A stretch of DNA of 64,000 nucleotides from Toxorhynchites rutilus septentrionalis (lineage: Eukaryota; Arthropoda; Insecta; Diptera; Culicidae), in the NCBI RefSeq assembly GCF_029784135.1, contig NC_073745.1, positions 160,717,335 through 160,781,334 on the forward strand. The letters are read 5' to 3'. The notes beneath the pieces were generated by a model that searched no databases, was not told the DNA's origin, and was given only the letters and a program-made list of their open reading frames with translations. Shown here piece after piece: positions 12,901-24,900 of this stretch (positions are counted from its first letter, which is position 1; each line of letters opens with the position of its first letter). Position numbers and translations under genes: made by a program.

Positions 12901-15900
12901 TATGCAGCAATCCTCGTGTAACCGGTGGGATTCTGGGCACCACAGTTTTGTGCCACTAGCGAGGCTATTCCCGTCAGAATCGGTCGACCACGTTCAATTG
13001 TCACAAAACCTGCTCCTAAATCACCGTTGCATACATTGGAACGTTCAATGTTGTCCTCAGCGCAAAATTGATAGGGTGATTGCACAGGGAAAAATTGCAG
13101 GCAACGGTTATGGTTTACCACGCGTTGAAATGAGTGCATAAGATAGTCTGCTCGGGTTGTCGCTGAAAAATTGTGTGATGAAACTATAGTTCTTTTTTTC
13201 TTTCTGGATTAGTTGTTTAGTTGCTACTAACAGCTGCTACTGGTGAAGCCAAACCCAACAATGGTACCTTCTTCGTTTTCTACTGGTAGCTGATTAATAT
13301 AGGTCAGCGGAGGCAGTCTTATGGGATATACATATGTGGTAAAGACGACAGAACTCGGCAGCATTATGACACCTATGTCATTTGCACGGTTGGTAGGGTT
13401 GAAATTGGGGTGAGCTATAGCCTGAGTCGAGGTGATAGTAGCAAGCTGAGTGAAGATATTACTACCAAGACCGACGTTCCATCGTTGATATCTGTTACGT
13501 AAGAAGAAAAAAATGAATAAATGTCACTAATCAAATGAAAAAATGTTACCCGAAAATATTGATTGCAGCCGTAAGAACGTGCCGATCAGATATTAACGAA
13601 CCACCGCCGAAGAATCCTGCGTTCTGAGCATTGAGATACATAATGAAGGCATTATAGGGTTGATGAGTTGCACTGTGACCATTGATAATCTTTGGAGCAC
13701 GCTGAGGCTGAGCCTAAAAAATAAACAAATACTTGAATGAATGCTCCATAAACACAGTTTTTTTCGCAATACTTGAGCTCCAAGGACTAAGAGCAACGCG
13801 AATAATGCACATTTATCCATTCGGTCAAACAAGACACCGTCCAACTAGATTAATACTGGTGAGTGAACTGCCATAAAACACATTTTATATGCTAATTTGA
13901 CTTTTTTGAAGTTTGTCACTATTTGGTATCGTTATCAACGAGCAAGCATGCCTCGTCGATAACGAATCATTCAAATACAAACAAGCAGATCTTTGACGAA
14001 CAATTAATCAACGAATTTGATTGCGCTGGCTCTCTAGAAATCGATGTAACCGAATGTTGCAGTGAAGTGTTTGTGGCATTGAAATTGATTCATTTGAATT
14101 TATATTGGCATACGAAAGTGAACCAAAAAGAATGTGGATTTTCGTCGTTTTGTCTCCGATTTTATTGAGGGAGGTTTTAGAAGTTATCGTCAACAACAAA
14201 TATGACTTTGATCACATCTGAATAACGTGCTCGTGGAATTCGATAATCCGAGGTTTGCCAATTTAAAATTTTGAGACTTGATTGGAGCTGCTGTCCAGAT
14301 GACATAAGTATTTTGTTAATAGCTTTAGAATCTTTTTTGTATGGAAAAGAATTGTAGGATGATCTGATAATACTTATGTTTTTTTTCCCAAATCGTACCT
14401 ATTAGAAACAGAGAACAACGATCATACACAATATCTTATCGCACACTTTGATTTTGCTGAATGATAATAAGGATTTCCTGTCCCGTTTATAATCTTAATC
14501 TATGGATGTAGCGGGCTTTGATTCGATTCGTAGAAATGGTAACAATTGGGCATCAATCAAGATTCTCCAACGCTGCTGGCGTAATCAGTTTTTGTTAATG
14601 ATTTCGAATGTCTGGTTGATGACACACCTTTGAAGCTCGCGTTGTTTTGAATTAAAGATAACGAGTTAACCTTTGGTATAACTTTGTATAGAAAAGTATT
14701 GTTCCTTTGTCGGGCGTAAAGATATATGAGAATGCAAGGAGTGTAAGTGACTTGATCGATTTCTCTCCATCAACTTTTTCTTTAGTTAATAACTCAACTG
14801 CAATTTGAGTTTGCTATAGAATCCAATAGCACCCGTGGCCGAGTGGTTAGCGTCTCACATTATCATGCCGGGTGTTCGGATTCGATTCCCGTTCCAGTGC
14901 TGCCATATATACAGATTTTTCTGTAATGATACATATTTTCAGCATGTTTTCTGACCATACAGATTTGATATACAGTTTACAGATTACTGGATATTCATGC
15001 AGATTTTATACAGATTTTGTAACAATAATAATTTTAAAATATTTGATCATTTGACGCAACAACCAACAAACTCAATCAGACAATTCGAACAGTACTGGAC
15101 TGAACTATTTTTGCTGCTGTCAAATGTGTCAAATATAGTAGTGATGGAAATCATATTTTTTCGCAATATAATGCGAACAAAACAAAAGTTTGGAGGCGAG
15201 ACGGCAGAAACTGTGAATGCATCTATCAAATCGAAATTATTTGTTAAAATCCGAGGGGGATCATGTATAAACACCACGAGAAAAGTGAGCATTAAATGAA
15301 TGTTTATAACATGAAACTAAATGAAATAAACTCTTTCCGTCGGTTTTCCTTGAAAATACATTTTTAAATGTCTTTTTTTATTTTTTTATCTGGCATAATT
15401 CTCTATGTATCATAAACTCTTAATCTAGATATAACATATTTTTCTCTTGGTCACGCGTATCTAGAGCTTGCCCCTCGGTGACACTGGATCAGGGATGCCA
15501 GGTTTGAAGACATGTCTTCATTTTGAAGGTGTTTGACTTACTGTGAAGACATTTTGAAGACATTATGAAATATGTGAAGACATTTCAGTATGATAGCGTA
15601 TGTGAATTTTTGAGAGACACTTTTTTTTTATAAATTTCTAACTATTGGCCGGAAAGATCGTCAAAAGAAGTAGGGCTTTTGTATCAGTGTCACTTGTTTA
15701 CTTTCGTTCTTAGTCATCAACAGGGATGGTAAAAAATCACATTCAACGATCAATGAATAAGTATATCCCTCTAGTCGGATGTTTTTAAATCACCCCCAGC
15801 AGGCGAGGCTCTTTTATTCTTCATATATACACAGAGAGAATACTTGGAACGGTGAGCTACCAAGATCTCAAAAAAGCAATATGAGAGCGGAATCCCCACT

Positions 15901-18900
15901 GCTTGCACTCTCGAAGCATTACTTCTACTACTCAAGTTTTGACGTAGGACTACGTCTAACCGGAAGATATAGGGGGGTAAAATGAAAATCTAGGCACTGA
16001 ACAAGTAGGAAAATATGCAAGATTTGGAACGCTTATAATTCGAGTATTTCTCAATAGATCGCAAAGGTTTTTGCATCAATTGATAGGAAATATATCTACG
16101 CATCTATCATAACGAATAACATTTCATTTTTCTTGAGATTAATAATTGAATAATTGTGAAATATCAAGCATTGTCCAAATGCACTATGTGCCCATTTTTG
16201 ATTGGTTCATTTTGTGCTCCTCAAATCGTACCGACCAAAATGGGCAACCAGAGCAGCAGCGAAATACAATGAAGCACGATTGGAAAAGAAAAAGAAAAAA
16301 AATGAACGAAACATTGGTCGCAGTCTCACACATGTGTAATTCTAGAGCCAGCCAGTCAGCTTAAAAATCCCCGCTCCGCTGCCGTAACGATCATTCTCAT
16401 CCAAACCGTACACCACATCGTTTCGCATTACAACACATCAACAAACCAACACAAGCAGCCATGTCTGGACATGGCAAAGGAGGAAAAGTGAAGGGAAAGG
16501 CAAAATCCCGTTCGAACCGTGTTGGTCTGCAGTTTTCCGTAGGTGTATCCTTCACTTGCTCCGCAAGGGTAGCTAGGCCGAACGCGTTAGTATCAGTGCA
16601 CCAGTCCACCTAGCCGGCGTTATATAGTTTCGGTCGCCGAAGTGATCGAGTTGGCTGGCAAAGCTGCTTGCGACGATGAGAAAACCCGCATTCAGAACAG
16701 AACACATTCGGTTCGGTGGACATCAAGACAACAACAGGCAGTTGCAGCGAGTGGCGAGTGGCAAACGCAATCGCAAAACGGCAGCAGGTAGCGGAAGAAA
16801 AAAGTTTGTTCTTTATACAAACTGCTTTGGTGGCAAAGCCAGAACAAGGCGGCATCGAGGGCGTTCGAAATGGTTTTTTTTCAAAACCACGAGTACTAAG
16901 TTTTCTACATTGGAACCATTCCATAAAACACGGCGCTTATCAGGGCAATTAAACCTTCCAAAAAAGAGTTTACGAAATACAGTTTGCTTTCTAAAACAAT
17001 ATCCCAAATAATAATAGAACACAAATTGATTTTTTCATAATTTGTTTGCCAGGATATGATGAGTATGAGAATTTGGCAGTTGTTCTGAGCTTATTGATGG
17101 TTGGGGACTTTCCCGATTATTCAATTTTCATCAATTCTTAAATTGCTTCTAGATTGAAAGAAAGATGCGACATATTTAGTTGTAAACATAGAGTTCGGGG
17201 TCCAAATTATGACCCAACATGTCCCAAGCTGGATGGGAAGAAATTTTCAACTGTGAAAGCTGTACCACTGCCATCGCAAATGTTCAATTACAGGTTAAAA
17301 TCGCCTCCAATGCGACACTGAGTGGTGATTCGGCATGTCGCATTAAATGTAATTTACAGTACAACATGTCCCAAGCTGGATGGGAAGAAATTTTCCAACT
17401 GTGGAAGCTGTGGCGAGTGGCAAACGCAATCGCTAAACAGGAAGGTATAGCCTAACAAGATGGGGATATCGGGTGATAACAAAACAATAAACTCTTTAGA
17501 TTAAAGATGATTTTGTGGTCCTGAAAAGTACCCTTTTTATGGTTTGCTTCCGAATCAGCAGTCGGAAAACGCCCTTTATTTGGAGTTGGTATACATCTTC
17601 ACCGCTTTGGTACCTTCGGAAACCGCATGTAAGTTCACCGGGCAGCAACAGATTGATTGCGATCTGAATGTCCCACGCCTTAATGGTTGACCGCTTATTG
17701 TAGTGGATCAGAAGCGGGGCTTCCGCTATGATACGCTCAAAGATGCATTGACGAAGCTAATGACGCTCATGGCCTTCGATGAGAAACCGGTGTCGGAATG
17801 ATCCTGATTCAGCACCTTATGATGTAGATAGCATATGATTCCTTCTCTTTCTTCTTGTCGGTTTTCGAGATATTCTTCTGCGCCGTGCCGAACTTTTTGG
17901 CGGCTTTTCCACTATTCCACTAGTCTTCGGTGCCTTCGTTGTTTGTTAGAAACAACTGCATGTGGATCCAACGAGCGAATAAATCGTAATGAATGTATTT
18001 TTCTTCTTCTTCTTTCTTTGTTTTTAAGAGGCTTTAAACTTTGCAGTTCATTCGCCTCTAGCCCAGTGAAGAGCACAATAAAACCAGCCCGGAGGGGACT
18101 GGCGAAAGGGAAACCAAAAAAAATCACTCATCAGATCTGTCCGCTCGACTCTCGGTTAAAGAAGAAGGTAGGAAGGGATCCTATGCTTCATAAGATATTT
18201 AATATATGCTGTAAAGAAAAGTAAATATTTACTGATCCGAGGACCAAAGCAGTAACGAAGCACAAGTGACCCAGCGAAAGGCGCGTTCCAAAAACAAAAA
18301 AAACAAAAAGGCCCTTCTCAGGAGGATAGGAAGGAAAGGAGTGGGAAGGATTTGGGTGGGAATAGAGGAGTGGAAGGGGGTGGGAGTGGTATGGGAAGGA
18401 AAAAGGGGAGGAGTGGGGTGTGGGGTGGGGTGAAATGAAATGAAATACAGTTTGAATAGATAATAAAATATAGTGGTTTTGAATTTAATGGTGTATAGTA
18501 GAGCTGAAAAATGGAGAGGTTTATTTAATGAATTTATCCTCTTTGGTGTGTGTGGCTGTAGGAATAGGAAGTTGATTAAAGTATAATGTAATGGAAAGAA
18601 GATAGATGTGAGTATGTAAGTATATATTGTATTATTTGCTATTTATTATTATTAAATGCGTGTATTCACATGTATGATTTCCTTCCTTCCGACCCGTACA
18701 TACATGTGTATACACACATAAACACGCATACATGACAGTGAAGTGGCGAACTTTAATAAGCAATTTCCAAGGTATTTAGTATTTCGATTTAGATTTTACC
18801 AAAGAAGTCGGTTTCTTTTAGAAACGCAATTAAATTGGTTTCTTGGGTCTCGTCTCTACTGAGGATATCTCGGAGACTCTGACCTATGTTGTGTCGGACT

Positions 18901-21900
18901 CGAGCATCTTTGGTATGTTGACATTCAAGTAAAAGATGGCTAACGGAAACCGGAGCTTCGTTGCAAGCACATTGGGGTTTTTCGGCTCTGCAGAACAAGT
19001 GTGAGTGGGTGAAGTTAGTGTGCCCAATTCGAAGACGGGTAAGGACTTGCCTTTCCCTACTATTGAGGCGGTCCTCCCAAGGGAGAGTGGAATTTTTAAT
19101 TTTATGAAGATGAGTGGGACGGCTGTTTATCCAACCTATGTCCCAGCTTTCACGGACTTGCTGTTTTACCCAGCGGACAATGTCAGATGGAGGACAGGGC
19201 ATGTCTGGGGGTTCTATTTTGCTGCCCCTGCCGGCCAGTATGTCGGCGGCTGTGTTTCCGCGGATTCCTGAGTGACCAGGAACCCAGCAGAAGGAGATGT
19301 TTTTATTTGAAGCAGCCTCTTCTGTTTGCTTAATCCATGGGTGTTTGCTGTTTCCACTCAGAAGATCGTGGAGACAGCTAGCTGAGTCGGAGAATATTGT
19401 GGTAGGAAGAAAATCATGGGTGCATTCTTGAGTAGCTATTAAAAGGGCGAAAGCTTCCGCACTGAAGATGGAGCATTGCGGTGGAAGAGAAAAGCTACCA
19501 GTGTATCTACTCTCAAAGATTCCACATCCAACTCCATCGGCACTGACTGACCCATCTGTATATACCTGGTGATTGATTCGAAAATTGGATGCAACGAGGT
19601 TATTGAAGCAGGCTTTGACTTTTGGAGAAGGGTCTCCCGCCCGAACTGCTTTGAGAAGTTCAAGGTTAATGTTCGGCGGTTTGACGTTCCAAATTCTTCC
19701 CGTCGCAGATGAACGTTCACATATATCGGGAAGATCTTTGTTCGTGAGATTTTTGAACCATGTTTTAGCCCTATGTATTAATGGGGCATTGTGGTCGCTT
19801 TCGGGGAGTGACAAGTGACGGATGGCTTTATTAGTGATGGCTTTCGTTACCAGATGGGTGAAGGGAAGTTGCCCACTTTCTGCCATTACAGCAAGAGTAG
19901 GGCTGGTGGGAAAAGCGCCAATTGCGAGCCTAATTGCTTTATTGTAAATTGGTTGAATGGTGTTTAACACCCTGTCCCCTCCACGGCTGAAGGTGCCTAT
20001 TCCGTAAAGGATTTGTGGGACCAACCAAACATTTACAACATTTAGCAGCGTCTTTCTATGACCAGAGGCTAGGTTGCCTGCGATAGCCTTGATGATGTTC
20101 AGTTTCTTTCTGGTGGCTATTTTGGTCTTTTGAGAATGTGATAGGAAGTTGAGTTTCTTGTCGAAAGTAACCCCTAGTATTTTCAATGTCCTCATTGTAG
20201 GGATCGAGATTTTGTTGAGCTGAAGATAGGTTCTCCTTCTGAGAGCTTTTCCGATATGTATGTGTTTGGATTTCTCCGGGGAAATTTTGAAACCTGTTTT
20301 TGAGCCCAGTTTTGGATGGAGTCTAAGGTTTTTTGAAGCCTCTTTCTCTGAATTAAGCCGAAACAGCTCGTAGAGATAAGAGTGATGTCATCTGCATAGA
20401 CTATGATTTTTGTATGGTCCGGAATAACCTCGAATAGAGATTGCATGGCAATGTTGAAGAGGGTTGGTGAAAGTGCTGAGCTTGGGGGAAGCCGTTTTCT
20501 GGGATTTTTAGAGAAGATTGGTGGTTGTTAATAACGGTTTTGAAAGACCGGTTTTCTAGAAAACTTTTAATGAAGAGACCTAATCTCCCACGAATCCCCC
20601 AGTCGAGAAGGCTTTTCAGCACTGGGTACCTCCATGCCCGATCGAAGGCCTTGGATAAATCCAGGGAAACAATATCAATGTGGTGTAATTTTTCAGTTGC
20701 GTCGTCTAGGATTTTTTCGATTGCTACAAGGCAATCTTCTGTACCTTTTCCCGCACGGAAGGCGAATTGTCTGGGATCAATCAGCTTATTTGACTCTAGA
20801 AAAGTTTAAGCGTCGATTGATCATTTTTTCCATGACTTTCCCAACACAACTTAGAAGTGTGATGGGGCGGAAATTGTCAAGAAGATGGTTGTTCATGTCT
20901 GGTTTCGGGATACAGATCATTAAACCCTCTTTCCAGCAACTGGGGAGGGTTCCACTGTCCCAGACTTTGTTGAGGAGCTTCAGAAGTGCTTTTTTCCCGA
21001 GATGGGGTAGATTGTTAAGCATAGGGTAGCTGATGTCATCAGGTCCTGTGGATCCTTGTTTGACTTTGTTCAGTACCCAATCGAGCTCTTTGAGGGAGAG
21101 GTTTTTGTTGAAGTCAAATTCCACATCGGTTTGAAAAACGATGGGAATTCTTTCGCATTCCGTTTTGTGGGTTAGAAAGGTTTGGTCGTAGTTTTGATTG
21201 GAGGAGGCGGATGCAAAGAAATCTCCAAACGCCTCGGCGATGATTTTCCGGTCATTGGTGTATTGACCGTTAATTAGAAGACTATATTCTTTGCTCCTTT
21301 TCTTGCCATGAAGCCTGCCAATCTTACTCCATAACTCCTTTGTTGACGCGTTGGGATTAATTTCGCTGACGAATTTAACCCAACTGTTGTGCTTGGCTGA
21401 GTTGATTACAGTCTTAGCTTCTTTGCGAGCCCTTTGGAACTCTGTAAGCAGAGTGGGCCGGATTGGCCTTTCTTAATTTGCGAAGGGCCTTACGTCGACC
21501 TTTGATCGCTGCCTTCACCTCAGGTGACCACCATGGGACGCATTTCCTGCCAGGAATGCCACTGGTTCTGGGGATGTGCACCATTGCAACTTCTAGGACA
21601 ACTTTGGAGAATTCCTCGGCTGTCCAATCTCGTTTAGTGGAGAGGCGGTTTTCAATGTCAAACTGATAGCCAGCCCAGTCAGCGTATTCAAATTTCCATC
21701 TTGGCCTTGTTGAAAACTCTGGAGAAGTTTGGCCGAAGGAAGTGAAGATTGGAAAATGATCGCTTCCGCAAGTATCATCGTGGATGTTCCAAGAAAGTTT
21801 TGAAGAGAGTTTGTCTGATACTATAGTGAGATCGATGGCTGAAGTAGTACCAGAATAATGTATTCTGGTGTGTTGGCCGTTGTTAAGAAGGAGAAGAGAA

Positions 21901-24900
21901 TGGTCGGATATGAAATCCTCAATGATGGATCCTTTTCGATCGAGGTATGCACCTCCCCAGGCGTATGAGTGGGCGTTGAAATCACCCATAAGCATGATTG
22001 GGGCGGGAAGTTGGGCGAACAGATGGTCCAGTTGGCCGCGTAGAGTGTTCGGATCGGAATCATTAGTGATGTAGATGCTAACGACGGTGATTGGAAAGGG
22101 GTGTTTAATGCGCACTACCACTGCCTGAAGGTCAGTGGTAATGGGAAGAAGATCATGTGGAGTGCCATCCTTGATTGCGATTGCAACTCCGTGTTTTGAT
22201 GGGTTGGGACCCTCTTTGAAGTATGTGATGAACTTTGGAATGAAATTTTTATCGAAGTTGTTTCCTGAAGGGCTATGACTGTAGGATTGGAGCTCGAAAT
22301 AAGTATTTTCAATTCTAAAATATTTTGTCGGATACTTCTGATATTCCATTGTATCCCGAATTTCTGTATTGGAGTGAATGTGTTAGAGTGATTTAACTCT
22401 AATTCCTAAGTCTTAGTTGTGTTGTGTTTGGACTATCCAAAGAGGATTAGTTCGATTGTCCTCTACCCTTGGAAAGAGAAGTTTTCTTCGGGGTGTTGTT
22501 GTTCTTGTTTGGTGTGGAGGTCTTTGGGGTGTTTGTTGTGTGTGTGTTGTTGTTTTTTGATGTATGTACGTTGTTGTTGTTGTTGTTTTTTGTTTGATGT
22601 GCGTTGTTGTTGCTGTTTTTTGTTATGGTTGTGTTGTTGTTATTCGTTGGTGTTGTGGTTCTTTGTTCGTTTTTTGTTCTTTTTCTTTCTTTATTAATTT
22701 GGGTTTCATCTTCAGATTTTTGTTCTGATTCTGAAGATGATTCTTTATTTATTTTCCTTTTGTTTTTTTTCGGGGCTTCGGATGTATCCATTGAAATTAC
22801 CGATTCGCTATTTGATTCGGTTGTCGAACTTTCGGTAGACGATTCGGTCATGATTGTGTCCATAACTGAGGGAGTGCTTTCGCGACTAGAAGCGGCCGAA
22901 GCGGCCGAGGCGCAGCTGCATTTGCACTTGCAGCCGGCTATTGGTGCCCGATTTTTGTTAAGTCTGTCTTGTAAGACGCTTGAAAAGGTTGGACCGTTGT
23001 TTTGGGTGAGTAGATTCTTGGCTTCTCTGTAAGAGATTCCTCGATCTATTCTTGTCCTAGTTATTTCATTTTCTTCAAGCCATTTAGGACACTTCCTACT
23101 TGAAGAGGAGTGGTTTCCTTGGCAATTGTTCAAAGTGCTGGAGAGTTGCATATCTTAAAATCGAAGTCTTTAGGATGTTCTTTGCTGCAGTTTCTGCATA
23201 GAGGGTCCTCGCGTTTGCATCTTTTGCTGGTGTGCCCAGAATTAAAACACTTGAAGCACTGCATGGGGTTCGGATAGTAGTTCCGAGTCCCAGCGCGAAT
23301 GAAGCCAAAATATATGAATTCGGGAACCACGGTTCCGCGAATTGTGAGGATTAGTGTTGGTGTAGGAATAATGGATTCTCCGTCTTTTCTGACTATGCGC
23401 TTAACGTCGATCACTTTCTGATCGGAAAGCTCTTTCGCTAGTTCTTCGTTTTTTAAATCGATTACGTCTCTACATGTTACCACGCATTTGCGTTGGTTCA
23501 AAGTTGGGTGGAAGATCACCTCTACGGGGGTGTTGTCTATTAGTTTAGTAATAGAAAGCAACTTACCGACAACATCCTCGTTCCTAGTTGTCAAGATGTA
23601 TTGCAGTTTCTTCTTTTCATCGCGCTGTGGTTTTGCGCTGTTGAAATCTTTTGCAACTGCATTGATGGTTTTGCTCACGGTGAAGGGGTTCGTTGGAAGC
23701 ACCTTGTCTCCTGTAGCTCTGAGAAGCAGTATTTGAAGGTTGCCATTTGAGGGGTCCGCAAATAGTAGAGCGGTGGCTTCGGTGGGCATGCCCTCGTAGA
23801 AGTTTGTAGCCCGGCCTCCCGGAGGCCCGGAGCTACTAGAAGCCATGCTTCTGCTTGACTATATCACTGATATAGTCTGCAGAAAAAAGTGTGATAATCA
23901 CAAAAAAAATCCTGAGGGATCTTCACTTGTGGGAAATGTACCCGAAAGTTCACTTTGTTCCGGTAAAGCACTTTAAAACCACCAATTGACGCGAATCACT
24001 ATAAAATTCACTTGTTGTGCTAATCGTTTCAGCCACTTCACTGTCTGTATGCGTGTTTATTTTCTTTTTAATTATATTTTTAATTTTAGCAACACTACAG
24101 TTAAACTGCCAACACTGCCCGAAAAGGGGGCATGGCGTTTGTGACGCTGAAAAGCGCGCGCTTTTCCGGTTTGCCGGCAAGCGCCCGCTCTCCACAGTTG
24201 ACGCGAGCTGTTGCTTTCTTCCACTCTGCTGTCACTTAAAAATAATTAAAATTAACTCCTTCGGAATCGCCAGGGGGAGACGTCCTAGTCCGCTGTCCAA
24301 AACGCCAAACTGCCGAGCTGAAAGAAAACGCGACCTTCTCGGTCGGAGGTTAAAATCAGTATGTGTATTTTTTTGCCATCGCTGCCTTTTAACGCTCATT
24401 CGTTCGTCTCGTTGAACTCGCCCCTTTGGCTGAGTCTGCCGATTTGTCTCTATCCTGTGAGCGTGTACCGCTAAAGTACAAAACGCGCGGACCCGCTGAA
24501 AAATATCTCATTCTCATTCAAACTGTAAATCAATGTGGTTGTATGGCATCGTTTCACATCGCATCGCATCACATCAACAAAACAACACAAGCAGCAACGT
24601 GGACGTGTGGACGTGACAAAGGAGGACAAGTTAAGGGAAAGGCAAAGTCCCACTCGAACCGTGCAGGTTTGCAGTTCTCTGTTGGTCGCATTCACTGATT
24701 GCTCCGCAAGGGTAACTAGGCCGAATGGATTGGTACCGGAGCACCAGTATACCTAACAGCGGTTATAGAGTTTCGGCCGCCGGAGTGCTCGAGTTGGCTT
24801 GCAAAGCTGTTCACGACAATAAGAAAACCCGCCTACAGAACATACCATATTCGGTCCTACGTCACTTCGGTTATGTCCCCGACATTACCCACCCGTCTTT

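Larger units (their letters stand above)
18430..24250 (-). mobile_element. I-clade LINE, degenerate, inserted between histone fragments
   Basis: On -: ORF1 (23846 to 22447) with three CCHC knuckles, then ORF2 (22349 to 18789) with APE endonuclease, reverse transcriptase and RNase H. This domain set fits the I group. Ends are not sharp; the G/A-rich tract at 18330-18440 and the sequence up to ~24250 may be its 3' and 5' untranslated parts. Frameshifts break both ORFs. Confidence 0.8.

Noticed and set aside
14829..14903. Functional tRNA gene
   Set aside because: A and B boxes are present but the acceptor stem does not pair, and the same unit recurs with a SINE tail at 63095.
16676..17022. Overlapping open frames on both strands between H2A copy 1 and H2B
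   Set aside because: No motif and no splice structure; they lie in post-breakpoint repeat sequence.
22419..23032. Plus-strand ORFs rich in Cys, Leu and Phe over the GTT tract
   Set aside because: They are shadows of the antisense LINE ORF1.
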